DNA of 64,000 nt, from positions 2,480,001 through 2,544,000 of the forward strand of contig CM057059.1 of the NCBI GenBank assembly GCA_029945375.1. The letters are read 5' to 3'. Under the pieces are notes generated by a model. That model was not told the DNA's origin, made no database searches, and was given only the letters and a program-made list of their open reading frames with translations. Origin of the DNA: Agaricus subrufescens (taxonomy: Eukaryota; Basidiomycota; Agaricomycetes; Agaricales; Agaricaceae). Shown one piece after another: positions 11,485-25,540 of this stretch. The position numbers and the translations under genes were made by a program. Numbering within the stretch: position 1 is the first letter of the stretch; every line of letters starts with the position of its first letter.

Positions 11485-13917
11485 TCACGGTCCAAAAACA
11501 GCACCGAAGATAGGGTTACTGCTCGAGATCTCCGTCGCCGTGGTATTTGAACAGAAGGTGTTGGTGAGATAATCACCCGTGCTGAGTTCCGATCCAGCCC
11601 CTGTGAGAGAGTCGCAAGTAATTGGCAGGTTGGAACATCCTTTGCTTCGCCCATTGATATCTCCGTCGATCACGGTTAGAGGAGAGTCAAAACTAAGGTT
11701 GTCCATGAGGCCGAGGTATTGCGATGGGTAGTCCAACTGTTCCCCCAACTGATTTCCGTTCTCGGTAAGTGGCGATCTATCTTGGAATGGAGCGTTCTCG
11801 TATCGCTCATTGCCCGGCAGCGTTACAACGATATTTCGGCTCGTAACAGACCCAGGGACAGCTGATTGATCATTTCTAGGGATAGGGCTGATCCGAGGTT
11901 CAGCACTAGCGTCTGCTTCAACAGGTTGATTTTGATGCGGACGTAAAGGTTGTTCAATGGGAGGCGAATCGGCTGCGATCGAGTTCCCAGGAGTTTGCTG
12001 TTCTTGCTGCTCTATGAGTTTCAGAGTATCAGAGGACAGGGTTTGGCCGTTCGATGTCTGTGGTGATCCCGATACAGATCTGAGCGCCGAGACTAACTCA
12101 CTTGAGTTTGAAATGGCGACGGTTCCGGATGATGTGGATGAATGGGTTACGGAAAGCCCATTGAGTGATGGCGTAGAGGCAGGGGAAGAGAATGATGAAG
12201 TAGCGAGAGGCGTGTCGTGCACCCGCGTTTGTGCCTCAAGATGAGCGGGAGGAGCTAAAAACGAGCCCTTGTCAAGATAACCATCGGCTGTATAAGGATT
12301 AAGGTTTTGCAGGGGCGAAATAGCGCCATCGAGCCTTGGCCCCGCAGTCACACTGGGCACCTGACCATGATGCAGAGACCCTACCGACCCGCTGTCAAAA
12401 CAAAGAATAAAAATATTAATTCAAAGGGTAGTAAGCGGTAGGGTCCGTCTAACATACCATGAGCTTCTCCTGTCCTGATCTGGAGCAATATCCCCGATAT
12501 CGTAGAAACCTGATTTGCTGAATACACTGGATTCGCTCGTCGCAATTGAGATAGCAGAACCAAATCTTGACAAAGCCCCAAACGAAAAAGAGGACATGAC
12601 ATCATCATCTTCAGTGGTATCCTCCTTCGCTGGGAACGAGTAAGAACTCAGGTCTGGAGAAGCTGGTTCATCCAGTGAAGCAGATGCAGCACCGAATGTG
12701 AAACCAGGAGCAGGGAGGGGGCCGCTTGTTTCCCGAACATATTTGCGCGGTGTGGCATATAGCGAGGTATCAGGTAACGAGGCACGAACAGGATGGAGGG
12801 GAAGAGGTGAGGGCGAGGGAGACAAACCACCAGGACAGCGACTAGGCATAAGAGATCGCGGATCCATAGAGGCGCGTCGCATGTCGAGATACTTGTTGGA
12901 AGGAGGTTGGTGGGGAAAAAACGATCGCCGAAGCGAGGATTTCTTTCCCGAAAGGGGTGGGTGTCTATTGAGAACCGCGTTTCGTGTGCGCGTGATCTCA
13001 GCGTAAGGGTTCTTGCCGAGACGCTGGAGGCCAACATCCACGGATCGTCTACGATCCTGAAAGTCCCAAGAATCAATCGACGGAGGAAGGGCAGGAATTG
13101 GGTAGGCGCGGGAATGAGAGTTGACCATATTGACGGGGAGGGACGAGCGCCGTTGACTGAGAATGTGGAACTGTCGCGAAGGAAGCGCCGCGCTGTCAGG
13201 CGGTGTATGGTCAGGCGGAAGTGGTTTCCAAGAAGACGCAGAGGAGGGCCTGAGAGCAGGGTCTGTGACGACACGGAGCGGACTCATCCCAGGGGAAGGA
13301 GAATTGAAATGCGAATCAGGAAGTTCACAACCATGTGGTAAATCGGATTGAAGAGGCTCTTCCAGGAGCTCTTCTTTGGGTGTTGTCGGGGGAGGGGAAA
13401 CAGCGTCCAGCTCGTCCTCTTCTTTTGGGCTACACTCTGCATTGGACATTAGGTCGGTACTCGAGCTAAGCGCTGGGCAGGGGGCACCGGCGGACGGTGC
13501 TCCATGGGGCTTTTTGGTTAATTTATTTTTCTCCTTCGCTCGTCTAGAACACGGGTGAGCATGAGGAGGGGCGAGGGGCGGGAAAACGGAGGCAAATACC
13601 GATTCTGGAACCAGACCTGGAGAGGGTGGGAGGACGAGGAGTGAGCTCGTGGGGAAGGCTCGGACGAGGGGGGCAGAGGGGCATACCTGGACGCCGCGGG
13701 CAGTCATGCCGAGCTGTGCAGCGAGCTCGTTGCGACGGGTCGCGTTCGGCTTTGTGTCGACGGTGAAGACAGCCTCGAGGGTCTGGAGCTGGACGGTGGT
13801 GGTGCGTCGGCGGTGCTTGACCTCGTTGGGGGAGTAGGGGTAGAAGGGGGTGTGGTCGGAGGGGAGCATGTGGTGGTGGAGGACAGGGTAGAGCGGGTCG
13901 AGGGAGGGGTCGAACAT
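11485..13917 (-). CDS. Homeodomain transcription factor
   Basis: The start MFDPSLDPLYPVLHHHMLPS is followed by a homeodomain at about residues 34-92: VKHRRRTTTVQLQTLEAVF, DTKPNATRRNELAAQLGMTA, RGVQVWFQNRRAKEKNKL. The recognition helix VWFQNRRAKEK is present, but two introns cut it: one before VWFQ (CAG|GTATGC) and one inside the Arg codon (CG|GTATTT). A plain frame scan therefore hides it. The rest is long, Ser/Pro-rich and probably disordered. One further intron near 12.4 kb leads to an exon running to GAVFGP at 11485. It resembles the non-mating-type homeobox regulators of agarics that act in fruiting, though no specific ortholog can be assigned. The target genes are unknown. About 343 bp separate its ATG from the Wee1 stop on the same strand. 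Confidence 0.88.
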
Positions 13918-14260
13918 ACTGGGTGCATGGAAGAGACGACGGGGCGGGCATTTTGCTTTTGTAGCTGGCGATATAAATAGGCTCGATTTTCGTTGTCAGC
14001 CAAGCGTGTCCGCCCTTCCCGCTGACCTCTCCCCGCTGCACAGCTCTGCCAGGGCCCGCACCACCGCAAATCGACTCGCAGCCCCATCTGTCAGATCGTT
14101 GCCATCACCAGCCCCGGCGCTCAGCACATATCGCAAACACTAGCCAGCACGCTATAAATAGACTCCAGTCTTCTTCGAACCAGCTCGTCTAACGTACACA
14201 CACAACTACACTATCCAGCTCGAGTTAAATAGAATTAGCATATCCACTCATCCTCCATCA
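13918..14260. other. Short intergenic region with two TATAAATAG sequences
   Basis: This 343-bp gap between two minus-strand genes must contain the Wee1 3' end and the homeodomain promoter. Two similar motifs, ATATAAATAG near 13970 and CTATAAATAG near 14151, read on the plus strand. Their orientation is opposite to the flanking genes, so their role is unclear. Confidence 0.4.
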
Positions 14261-17200
14261 TCACACACTCATGTCCATCTCCCATCCCCCGCCCCCTCTC
14301 CATTTCTCCTCTCGTCCCAGGATCTCCTCCAGGAATCCCTCGGGCACTCCCGCCAGAGGCGACCCAGCAAACCCCGATCTACCCCCTCGTCGCGCATCAT
14401 CCATCATTCTCTCCATCGCTGCCCGCGCCCGTCCCACAACGGGGTGCCCGTATATTCCCCGCGCACTTATCCGTGATCCAGGGTCGGTCCGCATCATGTG
14501 TTTGATCAGCAGGATCAGCTCCTCACTGTTCTCCTCCAGGTCCACTTGCGAAAAGTCCTCCTTCCTTAGCCGGTGCCAGGCGTCGCCCCTAGTGCCAACA
14601 AACCCAGATCAGTCAATCCCGTTCGCAGGCCTTGCCCCCATTTAGAAAATGTATTCAGAGAACACTTACTGATCAGGTACCAAAATATTGGACGCCACCT
14701 CCAGGATCGTCATTCCGAAACTGCCATGTATGACATGAGAAACCCAAGCCGGCTTACCGCTGTCATACAACTCACCTGAACACATCGGCTTCCTTGCCAT
14801 ACCGGCCTTGCAATACTTCGGGGGCCAAGTAAAGCTTATCACCTTCCCGTTCAAACGCTCCCCGCTCCTCGCACCCCACACTTAGCCCTGCTGGTCTTGG
14901 CCATACCGACGCCATCCCGAAATCCCCAATCTTAAACCGGCCGTCCTTGGTCAAAAATACATTAGAAGGCTTTAGATCTAAATGGATTATTCCTGCATCG
15001 TGTATAAATCGCAAGCCCTGCGTAAACACATACATTTACTCAATATTCCGTTTTTGATAAATTGCAAACTTACGTTACTGAGATCTGCGATAATTTTCCA
15101 TATCCGGGCTTCATCCAGCCGTGGAAACACCCGTCCGTACTCCCACAAAAACCGTGCGAGGTTCCCCGATTCACACAGTTCTGTCTGAATATACAAAAAT
15201 TCTTCTTCGTCCCAGCTATCAATATACGCCAAAACATTGGGGTGGTGACCATTCGCGCCACAGTCAAATGCTGCTCGTGAGAGGTGCTTGAGAATATCAA
15301 CTTCCTCGCGCAAACGAAGCCTATCAAGATAGACAATGAGATACGAACAGTCAGTAATTAACGTCAAGAGTCAATAGGACATTAAAGTGAAAGAAAAAAG
15401 TTAATTTACTCACCTATGCTTCACTCCCTCAATACGCTTAGACTTCTTGATCGCAAATGCTTCGGCATCATTCCCATTCTTGGCTCGAACTTTGATCACT
15501 TTCCCAAACTCACCACTTCCAATTTCAGCCAGTTCGACAAACTCCCGTTCAAACCGTCCGCATTGCTCCCCAGGTGTCAAATCGGAAGACCGTCTGGTCC
15601 TCAAGTGGGTTCTCGGTACCGCACGTCGTGAACTCGGCACAGTCATATATCGCGACCGGTCCGTGGGGCTGAGTGTAATTGCAGAACTATTCGACGACCC
15701 AGACGCTGATCGGGCAGAAATATGGCCGAACGATGTTTCTCGTTGCGGTGAGAACATAGCAGGAATACGAGGCTTCGAGAGTTGCCAATCTATCATATCC
15801 CACACGTCAGGCAATCAATTTCTCAGCAAACGCAATAACTCATACCTGTCATGGAGTTCCGTGTCGGTGTGGTCGAGATAGATGCCGTGTCGCTGCCGCT
15901 CGAAAACGCACCACTGCTGCTGCGTCTCATCAGCCATCTTGTACGAGTCAGCGCCAACGGTGCGTCTGGAGCGGTCGGCCGGCCCATTCCCAGCCTGCCA
16001 TATTTAGGGTCCTTCCGGCTACTCGGACTGTCCTGTTCGCCTTCCGAATCCGAGCTGACATTTGACCTTCCGCCAACCCGAGGAAGCGAAGGAAAGGCGG
16101 CGGGGAGACTTTTTCGTGGCGCTTTCTTATCAAAGTCCAAGCGGGGTCCAACTTTAGCTGCCACCGCACTTTGCCATGGTCTATCTCCACCTAGATATGT
16201 CGTGCGTAATTTCTTGACAGGAGTTCCTGGGATCTTCTTCATCACTTCATGTGGTCCATTGGCCGCGGATTCCAAGGTGCTCATAATAAACGCATCGACG
16301 TCTACCCCAGTGTCTCGGCGTTCATAAATTGCCCGGTCGTTGTCATCCGTTCCTCTGATGAACACACTCGTACTGGGCCAATTTGAGCCAGAGTCCGGGG
16401 TAATACCCGGGGTCACAAGACCGTCATCATTGTCCGAAGGAACAGAACCAATACTCGTAGAGGAGCGAGTGGCAGGGAAGACATTACTCGTTTGCAGAGA
16501 TTTCGTAAAGAATACGTTTCCATCATCATCACTGACCACGACTCCGGAGTCGCGGCGTTTGTATTTGGTTTGAAGTGTAGTTTTGCGAGGGGGAGAAGGT
16601 GTATATGAAGAGACGTCCAATGTAAAAGAGGAATCGCGAGGACCGCCCTCAAAGTCCATGTCATCATCAACATCTGTATCAACGTATACACCAGCCTTGC
16701 ATGGAGAAGACGCTGGCGAAGGAAGCCGATTTTGCATCGTATTCCACATCCCGACGTCGTCCGGGCCAGCATAACTATGACGATTAGCTTTACGTTTCAC
16801 TGATCCTCGTGGGGTAGCTTCGGGGAGGGCCGGTGAGATTAAAGTATTTGTACATGGGCGGTCGGAAGTCGCCTCAGGATTCTGCGGAATGGCAGGGCCG
16901 AAGAAGAGTGTGGCTGAGCTTACGCTCTCGAGGCGATTGAGTGGGCGAGGTTGAAAGGTCGGGTTGGAGGGTGAGAGCATGTGGGTGGCGGTCCCATTGG
17001 TTCTGCGGCGTAGCTTTGGATTTGGAGATCCAATTTCAGAAGCTGACGAGCTTGAGGATGAACGAGAATGAGTTGAGGGGAAAGTAATAGAGCTCCGGGC
17101 TTTCGAAAGTACCGTATTGGTGCAAGAACCTAGGGTCTAGACCATGTTTATGAGCATATGCCACTTGCGTCACTACTATATAACTTACCGGACCAGGTGA

Positions 17201-18343
17201 ATTAGGGGAGTGAACCAACTGCTTGAGTTCGGCTGATACTGGTCTCGAGCGGGCGCGTCGTTTGGTGATATGTCCTCCGGGCGAGATGGCTTCAACTACC
17301 TCATCCTTGAACCGATCCTTGTTGACAAAAACTCGACCAGCAAGCTTGCCAGCATTCGTGACTTTGTTTTTCATCCTTGCATTACTGTAGAAAAGTGTGT
17401 TGGCTTCATCATCATCGACATCAGAGGCGGAATCATTAGCATCGCTGGCGAACTCATCAGCCGAGTTGTTACGATCAGTGATGCGGAGGTGTTTTAAGGT
17501 CGCAGTTTGATTCGTGAGGTGGAAATCTGTCTCCGCTGTTGTTTGGGGAGTACGAGCGCATGTCTTGGGCGTGGGGAGAGGTGCTAATCGATCAAAGTGA
17601 AAGGGTGAGCTGACTCGCTCTTCGGCAGCAAAAGATGCGAGTTTGAGGGGCGCGAGATTGTGTTGACGTAGAGGGGTGACCTGTGGTTCAGTTCTTCGCT
17701 TGGTTCCTACTCCGATCCGTGCTCGAGGGACCTGGCTGCTGCTAGAAAGTTCTGAGAGTGGCGAGCAGGGCATATTGAGATGTCTTTCGACTAGGGCAGT
17801 ACGTGCTCGAGGGCGATGGTTTTGTTTGACCGGGGTGACGAGAAGGCGAGAGGTCGACGCAGGAGGGTCAGAGAAGGGGGGAGATGAAAGAAAGATAGAG
17901 CCCTCCTCATCGTCAGCCGAGATAGGTTGAGGAATAGAAATGGAATTATTGGGGGATGTATAGGGCGATTGGGTAAAGAGATCGTCAATGTCCTTCATGG
18001 GGCTGGCGGTAGTTGGAAACAGTGGCCGTGGACGAAGCGGGGAAGGGGTAAGCACTGGAGATTCGAAAGGATTGGGCTCTGATGCAAAGCGAGGAGAGGG
18101 CCGATAGTAAGAGGACATAGCCGAGTCACATGGAGAACCGCGGGGCGAGATACAGTGCTTAGTAGGGGTGGACACAAGCATCATTTTTGAAAGAGGGTTG
18201 GTAGCGGTGGGGAGGGTCGTGGGTGCGAGTGTTGTTGGCGACGCCGGGTGGGTGGTAGTAGAGTAAATGCGCGGGGTTGAGCTGCTCGTCGTCGAGGGCG
18301 TTGCGGGGGGAGATTGGGTGGAGGAATAAATAAAATCTGGCAA
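14261..18343 (-). CDS. Wee1-like mitosis-inhibitor protein kinase
   Basis: Wee1 phosphorylates Cdk1 on the inhibitory tyrosine and delays mitosis. A Ser/Thr/Pro-rich N-terminal region of roughly 800 residues, with many SP/TP sites, spans two large exons. The second joins in frame via CCG|ACC at about 17.15-17.19 kb. The kinase domain follows: glycine loop IGSGEFGKVIKV, VAIK-lysine equivalent FAIKKSKRI, SWDEEEFLYIQTELCESGNL, catalytic loop IIHLDLKPSNVFLT, DFGMA, then EGDKLYLAPEVLQGRYGKEA. The EGD motif in the activation segment is typical of Wee1. The C-lobe ends GGGWEMDMSV. The N-terminal frame begins PDFIYSSTQSPPATP, but the codon before it is TTG, not ATG, and a stop lies five codons upstream of that TTG. 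The first in-frame ATG is at 18184. The true start is therefore unsettled: a near-cognate start, an unseen upstream exon, or the later ATG. Confidence 0.9.
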
Positions 18344-20284
<1,941 letters not shown>

Positions 20285-20500
20285 ACCGAGAAGTTGATGT
20301 GGCATGGTATTTAAATAACTAGTGATCTGCTGCTACTTGTTTTGTGATGGGGTCCAGAAAAAAAACAACAAGACGTGATTGATGTCGAAGCTTAACTACT
20401 ATCTCGAAAGGGCCTGGGGGTGGGGGGCTTCGGTTAAGGGCAGGCTATCCGCCAATCCGATGTGAACGCTCCTCCTTTTTTAAAATAATCTCGAAAAAAT

Positions 20501-22112
20501 ATGTCTATCACTGACCATCACCGCGCATATCGAGGGGACTTCATACAAACTCCATCCCCAGGTAAACTAGATATTTTTGAAGACTACTGTTTGGGTTCGT
20601 TAGGCAGCATGATCAATATCGGGTATCACGTCATACGTTAATTCTGAGCAGTTGTGAACCAGCAGGGTATTATTATATCTTTCAAACCGGCCACCGACAC
20701 GGTGAAAGATGCAACGGAGTCGGAATCAGAAACTGTCATACCGAGAGGCAGTTTTGTGTTGCCAACCTTTTGCGATCTCCATCTCCATGCGCCTCAATAT
20801 CTGTATCAAGGGAATGGATTGGACTTGCCGTTGATGCAGTGGCTGGACACTTATGCTCTCAAAGCGGAAGAACAATTGGATCGTGATGGTACGCTTGCTA
20901 GGCGTGTTTATCGGAAACTCGGTCAACGGCTAGTCAAAAATGGAACGGGCACTGTGTTGCTTTTTGGAACGATTGGAGAAAACACAAAGTAAGGATTTTT
21001 TTTTTTTTGGATGGCACATCAGCAAATTTATTAGACTTTTTTTTCATTCTTTCTTTCAAGCATAATTTTGGCAGAAGAAATGCAGAATATTGGTATTCGA
21101 GCTTTTGTAGGAAAATTATCGATGGATATATCATCTAGGCCAACGTACCTAGAGGCATCGACACAACATTCCTTGGACTCGGCAAGGTCTTTCGTATCGC
21201 GATGTCGCACCCTGGACGGTAATAGAGGACTAGTTGTTCCAGTTCTCACCCCCAGGTTTGTACCTACGTGTTCAAATGACCTCTTAGAGGGTCTAGGCAA
21301 GCTCTCGGAAGAGGAAAATGTTCCGGTACAGAGCCACCTTGCGGAAGCCCATGACGAGGTCGATTGGGTGAGAAAAGAACGTGGCATGGAAGATATTGAT
21401 GTTTTCGACAAAGTACGTGATATTCCATACCGTATGCAAAGTCTGTTTTCATAGTCCAACCTTTAGTACAATCTATTGACCCCACGTATGGTACAAGCGC
21501 ATTGTACATTTCTGTCGCCGATCGACCTGTCGCGTGTCCAAGAGCGCGGAACCTCAATCGCCCACTGTCCTTTATCCAACGTCTACTTTTCTGCAGAACC
21601 ATTCCGACTCAGAGAGGCGATAGACAGGGGAGTCAAGGTCGGGCTTGGTACTGACATTGCTGGAGGGTATAGCGCTGACATTATGAACGCTATGAGACAA
21701 GCCGTTGCGGTATCAAGAATGCGCCAGGGAAGCGAGATCATGCAACAGGCCAAGGACGGAGGAGCGCTAAAGAACTTGGCTATCGATTGGAAAGAATCGT
21801 TGTACCTAGCAACAAGAGGAGGGTCTATTTCGCTAGGGCTGAAAAGTGGCGTGTTTGAAGTTGGTGCCCCGTTCGACGCGCAAATGAGTGAGTAGACCGA
21901 CTTTTCGGCTAAAGAAGGCACAACTAAAGCATGAATTAGTCGGGGTATGCGACCCTGACACAGAGGAAGGGATAGGGGGTCTAGACTTGTTCGGTTACTC
22001 CAGAATGAATGAGGAGATGGTCGAGAAGTGGTGGTGCAACGGAGATGACAGGAACCGAAAATCGGTCTGGGTGCAAGGGAGACGAGTGTGGAATGAGCGT
22101 GAGAATGCATGA
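20501..22112 (+). CDS. GUD1: Guanine deaminase
   Basis: Hydrolyses guanine to xanthine and ammonia in purine salvage. It starts MSITDHHRAYRGDFIQTPSP. The amidohydrolase metal motif PTFCDLHLHAPQYLYQG is present, then GTGTVLLFGTI, IGIRAFVGKLSMD, VPVLTPRFVPTCS, VQSHLAEAHDEVDW, MVQAHCTFLS, GTSIAHCPLSNVYFSA and VKVGLGTDIAGGYSADIMNA. These supply the expected His, Glu and Asp ligands. The final exon runs DPDTEEGIGGLDLFGYSRMN to ERENA and a stop at 22112. About six introns are needed. The next gene on the same strand starts only 46 bp after this stop. Confidence 0.93.
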
Positions 22113-22158
22113 GGTATATAGTGAACATGCGTCATCTGCTCCTCTTCCTGCTCAAACT

Positions 22159-23053
22159 ATGATCGACCCAAGAAAACTCGCGTTGGCGGTCCTCACCGCC
22201 ACCGTCGTCCTCGGAACAGCCTACTCGGTCGTCTACAACACCTACCTCGACACCTCCGATCCCGCCCTCACACACACCCCTCACCCACTCTCTCGCACCC
22301 ACTACTTTGCCAGCAAGCGCAACTGTCTCAACTCCCTCTTCATCAAGAAGGCATGGGGTTGGACGACGGGTTTATTCCTCTTCGCCTGGATTTCAAGCCC
22401 ATCACATACCCGCACTAGCCGCAGGCTAATCCAATGGCTAATAGCAACATCCGTCTGGATCTCATTCACCATTTGGTTCTTCGGTCCATCACTCTTTGAC
22501 CGTTTCCTCATAACCTCCGGTGCCACATGCATGGTAAACCTCCCTTCCGGCGAAAACGTTACTTTACCCGCCGATTTATGCTTCACAAAACTCCCCGTCA
22601 GTCCTTCATCCCACCCAGAACTCTTTTCCAATTTTACCGCGGACCTTGTGTCTGTATCAGATTGGAAAGCCGTTCCACGACTGCGTAGTGGACATGATGT
22701 CTCTGGACATATTTTCCTCCTTACATTGTCGACTCTCTTCCTCGCTGACCAATTACGACCATCCTTAAGTCTACCTATCTGGACCTGGATTCATAAAATT
22801 GCTCTCCTCGGGAATGTACTCCTCATCGGGATCTGGATGCTTGCAAGTGGCACCACAGCGGTATATTTCCATTCGCCTTTGGAAAAAGTTACGGGATACC
22901 GTAAGTATTTTTTTTTTGTTAAAATTAATGTCGCTTTCTTGACAAACGCTTCTGACAGTGTTGGGCCTCGGAGGGTTTTTGTTGACGCAGCTCGTACCAT
23001 CGAGCCAGACTGCATCCGCTGACGGGGATCAGAAACACACACATTCAGGTTGA
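22159..23053 (+). CDS. FIT-family ER membrane protein (Scs3/FIT2-like)
   Basis: FIT proteins are ER membrane enzymes that promote lipid-droplet budding and cleave fatty acyl-CoA. The protein starts MIDPRKLALAVLTATVVLGT with a first membrane segment and has several more (WTTGLFLFAWI, WISFTIWFFGPSLFDRF, ALLGNVLLIGIWMLASGTTA). The diagnostic LPP-like histidines appear as GHDVSGHIFLLTLSTLFLAD and AVYFHSPLEKVTGY. One intron near 22.90-22.96 kb leads to LLGLGGFLLTQLVPSSQ and a His-ended tail (KHTHSG), stop 23053. It is about 275 residues, normal for the family. The reading frame is open upstream to 22009, through the last exon of guanine deaminase, but in a different frame and without homology. Confidence 0.88.
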
Positions 23054-23394
23054 CGTTTTCGATGACGTTTCATGACCATAGATTTACTTTTACCCTACTG
23101 CTCCATATCGTCATATGTTCACTGCCAAGCGCACCACTCAGTTGCAATTTTGTCAATAATAGTATAGCATTCATCAGAGAGAATAGACAGATAGCTCATA
23201 TGTGGCTATAGGTGGAGCGCAGTCAGTTCATTCTACTTTGTGGCATTTTTTCGAGAGCCGTAGATATGGCGTCAACTTTTTCCCTTCTCCAAAACACAGC
23301 ACTAAATGTATATATACACTCACAACTGATCTAGAATACATATGCAAGTACACAACAAAATCCCAGTCCATGGCAGTGACATGCGATACGAGAG
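23054..23394. other. Convergent 3' intergenic region
   Basis: About 340 bp between the stops of the FIT gene and the phosphoesterase gene. It contains only short frames and AT-rich sequence suited to two 3' UTRs. Confidence 0.5.
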
Positions 23395-25540
23395 TTAGAA
23401 CATCCAGAAATTGACGATCAACCAGAATACACCAGCGGGCCAGAAAACCGTGAAGGTCTCAATTAGAGTCGACGTGACTATACCCCTGCGCCTCCTCAAA
23501 ATAGTTCGTTGATCGGCATCTCGCAAAATCTCCACCACGTCTTTACATGCTCCCCAACATGCAGGTAGTCTAGGTATGGCAAGTGCAAACCGCCGTCGCC
23601 TACCACCCAAGAAGAAAGATTTTGACCAGATAGGCCTCCAGGCACTCTGTTGCCTACGGTGGGTCCTAGGAGCCGGAGTGAACTGCGAGGGCGCGGGGTG
23701 TAGACGAGGATCAGAAGCAGTAACTTGAGGATTGGAATCTAACGAATCCTCTCGTCCTATAGAAATCCATTCTTCATCACTCGGATGATGTATATCCCTT
23801 TGTGTGACATATCGATCTGGAAACATCAGATCTTCTCCATCGTGAGTAGGTATGAGTTGTGAGCCAGGCAACGGGATCTCGTGGCCTTGTGGCGTCATTG
23901 GCCGAGACGAGGCTCGGAACATCGGACTGGCTGAAGCACCAGGAGAGCGGAATGACGGCGGCATTTGAGGTTTTGGGCTCTTCGGTGGCAAGGACAAAGT
24001 GTGTGGTGACCATACCGGAAGTGAGAAACCGTGAGACTCTTGAAGCAAAGGCGAAGAATTGCTTTGATTCGGCGAGTATGATTGGAACTGTTTCTTTAGT
24101 CGAAAGTTTTTGATTCGTCGGACGTTGAGGATCAAGAGAATGCTGAGCGTTGCAATTGACCACCAAGCGTAGGCAGCGAAAACCATTGATTGGTTTGGCA
24201 ACAGACATGGACGATGTAGAAGAGACGGTCGCGAGGGGGTCGCCTTATTAGGATCAACAAGAGAGAGGAGCTGAAGGCCTGGGCGACGAATTTGAGGTGC
24301 AAGAGAAAAAGATTTGACAGTTATTTCCGGAATGAGTCCTTCCACTTCGAACGATGAACCCTTGTGGGTGTATTCGCAGTAATCACGATTATCCCCACTA
24401 TGCACTGGTCAATACAAGATAAACAGTGACCAAACGAGAATAATGTACCTGAATATCATCGCAGGCCGAAGAGCTCTCAATAAGAATGCGGTAGTCTGCT
24501 TGCCAAAGGTGTTTTGGTAACCATACCCAACGCCTCGTTGAATTGTCCCCTTTTCGCGCAAGGGCCCACAAGAAGCAACGTCGGATCTATACAAAGGGAT
24601 ATGGGACAGCAATATAAGCGGTTCGTAATATTCTATGAAAAGGCGCAAGTGTTGTCAGAATTTTGGAGAAATCTAGATACAGACCACTCACCATCTGCAA
24701 CGCGTCTGACCGCTTCAACTGCACCTCCCGGAATGGGGTCCCAGTTATCAAATGATATCCCGCGAGCATTTCTCTGATAATCCTCATCAACTAGTCCGGG
24801 AGCATCCAATGCCAAAAACGTGTGATTCTGGAGAGAGATTACATGGTTAAATGAACCGAATGCTTTTTCGTAATAAGCTCGGAGGTTTGTGGATGAAAAG
24901 TGCCCCATTCTACAATGATGGTTAATCTGATGCCCAGGATAGCGAAGCGAATAGAGGCTCACCCTACATCATTATTGCCAGGCAGGTAATATGTAACAAT
25001 AGATTCGTCCAGAACGAAGATTGACTTGAATTTTTCCACAAGCTCTGCGTACCTAAGGAGAAGAAGAAGCATGAGTATACTTATATATAGCCACCAGTGT
25101 TCCAGGATATTAGAAGCTCACTGGGCCCTCGTTTTGGCAGATTTGCCATCTCTCAGCATATCACCCAGGAAAAATACAGCCTGTGGCTTCAAACGTTTCG
25201 CGATGTACCAACTCTTCTTGAGATACTGATTCGCAACATACGCTCGAGCAATTGGAAATATCGAGAATGACTCAGAGGAGGCACGAATTTGTGTGTCTGT
25301 AACCAGCAGCACGCGCAAAGCATCGGATCCAGAAGCCTAAAAATCCTAGTCAATACAATCAAGTATGCCAAATCCCCTGGGCGTAAGCACCTCATATCCA
25401 GGCCATTTGCACCAAAATCGGCTGGAGAAGAACACCCCGAGCTCACCCCAGAAGATGATGAGCAGCCATAGCAAACGCAGTACGTTTGTAGTGATGTTCT
25501 GCGAACACAGACGACTGCTTAAGCGACGACTGAGCCCCAT
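23395..25540 (-). CDS. Ted1/Cdc1-type ER metallophosphoesterase, copy 1 (altered metal motifs)
   Basis: This family (yeast Ted1/Cdc1, animal PGAP5) removes ethanolamine phosphate from GPI anchors in the ER. The start MGLSRRLSSRLCSQNITTNV precedes a membrane segment (VLRLLWLLIIFWGELGVFF). Then come LLVTDTQIRASSESF, AVFFLGDMLRDGKS, YYLPGNNDVG, FLALDAPGLVDEDYQRNARG, ILLSHIPLYRSDVASCGPLR, GTIQRGVGYGYQNTFGKQTT, SGDNRDYCEYTHKG and a C-terminal membrane segment (AYAWWSIATLSILLIL) followed by a Ser/Pro-rich cytosolic tail. Two metal-site positions differ from the paralog at 35562: GNHD is GNND here, and GDDHD is GDNRD. The gene may be catalytically weakened or use altered ligands. GTG at 25558 is not used as the start; the ATG is at 25540. 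Confidence 0.82.

Noticed and set aside
22009..22158. N-terminal extension of the FIT protein to 22009
   Set aside because: The extension overlaps the last exon of guanine deaminase in another frame and lacks a membrane or signal sequence. MIDPRKLALAV is the natural start.
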